In this document: positions 62,401-64,000 of the stretch, piece by piece
How the letters are laid out: every line of letters begins with the position of its first letter
Position numbering within the stretch: position 1 is the first letter of the stretch
Source: Haliclystus octoradiatus
Taxonomy: Eukaryota; Cnidaria; Staurozoa; Stauromedusae; Haliclystidae
Direction: 5' to 3'
DNA length: 64,000 nt
NCBI GenBank assembly: GCA_916610825.1
Contig: OU744451.1
Coordinates: 8,189,441 to 8,253,440 of the forward strand
Position numbers and translations under genes: made by a program
The notes under the pieces: generated by a model
What the model was told of the DNA's origin: nothing
Seen by the model: only the letters and a program-made list of their open reading frames with translations
The model's database searches: none

Positions 62401-64000
62401 CTATAGTAATGTACAACATATTCATAAATTTCGTATTGTTTAGTATATTTAGTATTGTTTTATATATACCTGAGTTTTTCAAATTTGTTTTTACATCTAT
62501 TTTTATCTATTTTTATTTTATTCTATGATTTATTTCTTCATATATAACACATGCAAATAATAAAAGGTTTTTTATAATAGAAATAAATTCTGACAGCATT
62601 GCTCTTATTTTTCAAATAGTCAAAGTTTTTGAAAGTTAAGAAGTAGTAGGAAATGAATAACGTTAAGGAAATAAATATTTTATCTGTGATTGTGTCAAGC
62701 ATTAAATTTGCCGACTTCACCGGAGTTCAATATGGATATGTAACGGTATTCATGATTTGTGTGGACATGAATAAATGGACAAGAGTTAAAAGATCTCTCT
62801 TATTTCTACTCCCAGAAAGCGAACTTCACAATACTCCTTGGCCATTCGTTCTCTCTTCTGCCGACTGGAGACATTTCATGGAAGATTTGCCGACTGACCA
62901 AGTCGCCTGGGGGTGTCACGCCCCCAATATCCCATACTACAGATGGCCCTGGCCGTAATGCAGTTAAATACTTTGTACGAATAAAGGTTTAACTTGACAG
63001 AAGTCAACATTTTCATCCTTCATTGCATAAGCGGTTCTTAACTGTTGATGATATTTTATACGATAAATAAAATTATTATTATTAGTAGGTTTTTAGTCTT
63101 TTTACAATGAGGAAGATAAGACAAGAGAAAACTCTGACAATTGCAACGTTTCGATTTCACATATATCGTTTTTAAGCAAAAGATAATATGTCAATTTTGA
63201 ATTTATTCTCCTTTTCGTTTGAATATGGTATATGGATAATCGAAACGTTGCAATTCTCAGAATATGTCGCTATCCTTCAATTCAAGATAAAAATTGAAAT
63301 CGGTAAGTACTTTGAATTAAGTCATGTTGAGTTTACAGTAAATATTACAAATAAATAAATTATTACTTGTGTTCGGAGAAGTTGTGGCAGGTGCCAAAGA
63401 AGAAAAACTTGTACGGGCAGTTACAGCCATAGTAGCTGTAGCAGGCAAGGCAGTAGCTACAGAAGTAGTACCAGTATTGATACTATCACATAGATTACAG
63501 CTTTTCAAACAGTATCGTCTTATGGTTGGATTTGTTAGGCAGTAATTCTTTGCAGCCCAAATGCCACATATGGAAATTCGGTCTCTACAATCTAAAAATT
63601 AAAAAATGCTTTGATGTTATATATATCTACAGGGTATATCTTTGTTATAAAATCGCAGCCAATCGTTTGTTTTCTCTCGTGACAACAATAATTAATTTTA
63701 GAAAATAATACGCCCTTCAAACATATATATTTTCATCGTGTTTCATTCTACGACATTGTTAGGGGAAATTCATCATATATTCTCAGTAACAATCTGAACG
63801 TTGCAAGTCGACGCCTCAATAATTGATGGATATATATAGAAGGAAGGAGGCTCTGTCATCTATGGTTAAGCGATAGAGGACAGCCCATATAGGACAAACT
63901 TAAAAAATTAGAACCATTCATAAATTTAATGTAGTCAATTAAATTAAAAAATTTACTAACCTGTTACAATTGCATTGCAACGAGGTTCATCGCCAATCCA
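56319..64000 (-). CDS. Secreted mosaic protein: sushi/CCP, ShKT, discoidin (F5/8C); 5' end outside the window
   Basis: Four exons can be joined with exact phases: 63961-64000+ (end of a sushi/CCP domain), 63367-63591 (ShKT domain and Thr/Ser/Ala-rich linker), 61966-62255 (N-terminal two thirds of an F5/8 type C domain) and 56319-56483 (rest of that domain and the stop). The cysteine-rich modules mark an extracellular, disulfide-bonded protein. F5/8C domains bind lipids, glycans or cells, ShKT is a small cysteine module also seen in metalloproteases, and sushi domains mediate protein contacts. No transmembrane segment follows the discoidin domain, so the product is probably secreted. The last intron (56484-61965) is loaded with transposon relics. 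I do not recognise a named orthologue; the signal peptide and other domains lie off the right edge. Confidence 0.85.
56835..57541 (+). pseudogene. Tyrosine recombinase relic (DIRS/Crypton-like)
   Basis: Plus strand, in the last intron of the mosaic gene. Pieces: FMKGVFEKRP at 56858, KTVGLIAILYQRSG, SNIELAAYLQNKQL, PASKDTLRRWIVNLLTDLG, then the C-terminal catalytic part RSVRSASTSAAAASNVPID and IIQAAGWRGERKFAEYCNK (H/R-x-x-R box and downstream Gly-Trp). At least three stops or shifts. Which class of recombinase element it came from is not certain. Confidence 0.75.
57790..58081. repeat. Inverted repeat with 68-bp arms
   Basis: 57790-57857 and 58014-58081 are near-exact reverse complements. The right arm holds the consensus donor-like cttacaggtaagtc on the plus strand. 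Confidence 0.88.
58225..59101 (+). pseudogene. Third BEL/Pao relic (BEL-3): integrase end and 3' LTR
   Basis: TYVSSDPMDHKPLTAKPFLI and RATLNPFPADF (58380-58510), then SLTQRSKWRNIQ and RGQWRIGKVTKVHPGKDGL (58590-58730), are the BEL integrase C-terminal region. A purine tract cgaggggagaa precedes TGTTCCGG at 58883, and the candidate LTR ends ..ATTACA at 59101. The rest of the element was not seen. Confidence 0.72.
58883..59101 (+). repeat. Candidate 3' LTR of BEL-3
   Basis: 219 bp from TGTTCCGG after a purine tract to ATTACA. No second LTR in the window; the boundary is inferred. Confidence 0.5.
59102..61893. other. Last intron of the mosaic gene, mostly unassigned
   Basis: Contains GC-richer DNA at 59160-59280 with gcatgcgtagcatgc, and a minus-strand frame of 160 codons (61259-61741) whose protein is Ser/Arg-rich and matches nothing I know. 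Left uncalled. Confidence 0.4.
61894..61968 (-). repeat. Duplicated intron-start block, copy at the real donor
   Basis: 75 bp running from the discoidin-exon donor into the intron, almost identical to 62398-62472. Confidence 0.85.
61966..62255 (-). CDS. F5/8 type C (discoidin) exon, N-terminal part
   Basis: Starts NCNTALGLESRQLSDVHLKA, the standard opening of an F5/8C domain after its first Cys. It continues with RLNSVKSWCGFF, YVDIALQK and ITRIDIQGG-like text, ending KWKLTQ|gtatat in phase 0. Acceptor tttttgacag. This part is about 97 residues; the rest of the domain is encoded 5.5 kb away. Confidence 0.9.
62398..62472 (-). repeat. Duplicated intron-start block, copy without a recognised exon
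   Basis: Second copy of 61894-61968, keeping the tatatacctg donor sequence but followed by no recognisable coding text. Confidence 0.8.
62690..62965 (+). repeat. Dispersed repeat shared with 37020-37200
   Basis: Shares blocks such as GCCGACTGGAGACATTTC and GACTGACCAAGTC with the reverse complement of 37020-37200. Lies in the intron before the discoidin exon. Confidence 0.7.
63367..63591 (-). CDS. ShKT-domain exon of the mosaic gene
   Basis: Begins DCRDRISICGIWAAKNYC and ends its module with RRYCLKSCNLC. The six cysteines have the spacing of a ShKT domain (C-x5-C ... YC-x3-C-x2-C). A Thr/Ser/Ala-rich linker of about 40 residues follows and is probably O-glycosylated. tttttag acceptor; donor ACA A|gtaata, phase 1. 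Confidence 0.85.
63961..64000 (-). CDS. Sushi/CCP-end exon of the mosaic gene (partial)
   Basis: Thirteen codons plus one base reach the window edge: WIGDEPRCNAIVT, then G|gttagt. W-x-G-x-x-P-x-C is the usual end of a sushi (CCP) domain. The call rests on this short tail. The phase-1 exit fits the ShKT exon. Confidence 0.6.

Overview
The window is AT-rich animal nuclear DNA. Protein-coding genes are cut into short exons with GT/AG junctions and matching phases, and the DNA between is packed with LTR, non-LTR and inverted-repeat transposons. A fast-diverging exportin-4, a sushi/ShKT/discoidin secreted protein and BEL/Pao elements point to an invertebrate. A tunicate or another soft-bodied marine invertebrate fits, but the sequence alone does not settle the taxon.

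Left half, minus strand (766-32183): seventeen exons of exportin-4 (XPO4). They run from the start codon at 32183 to an exon at 766-876, and the last roughly 220 codons lie beyond the left edge. The introns hold a nearly complete BEL/Pao retrotransposon (18531-25424, 5-bp target duplication), two dead non-LTR elements, a local cluster of twelve copies of a foldback repeat built on GTTCATGAAC, and Tc1/mariner-like miniature elements. One of these miniature elements forms the splice donor of intron 5.

Centre (32184-33806): a 648-bp intergenic region separates XPO4 from a divergent, intronless aldo-keto reductase of the AKR7 (aflatoxin-aldehyde reductase) type, the only uninterrupted host gene here.

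33.8-52.4 kb: transposon graveyard. It includes an inverted-repeat element, a tRNA-derived SINE, a (TAA)n microsatellite of about 550 bp, a Ty3/Gypsy integrase relic, and a four-level nest. In the nest an RT element is split by a BEL/Pao element. That BEL element is itself split by a hAT-type element (8-bp target duplication), which carries a miniature element, and by a LINE, which carries a foldback.

Right edge, minus strand (56319-64000+): the last four exons of a secreted mosaic protein, with domain order sushi/CCP, ShKT, Thr/Ser-rich linker and F5/8 type C (discoidin). All splice phases match. Its 5.5-kb last intron holds a tyrosine-recombinase relic, a third BEL/Pao relic with its LTR, and foldbacks.

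Several breaks (BEL frameshifts, the XPO4 exon 6 donor) look like single bases lost from homopolymers or doublets, so assembly error should be considered before decay is concluded.
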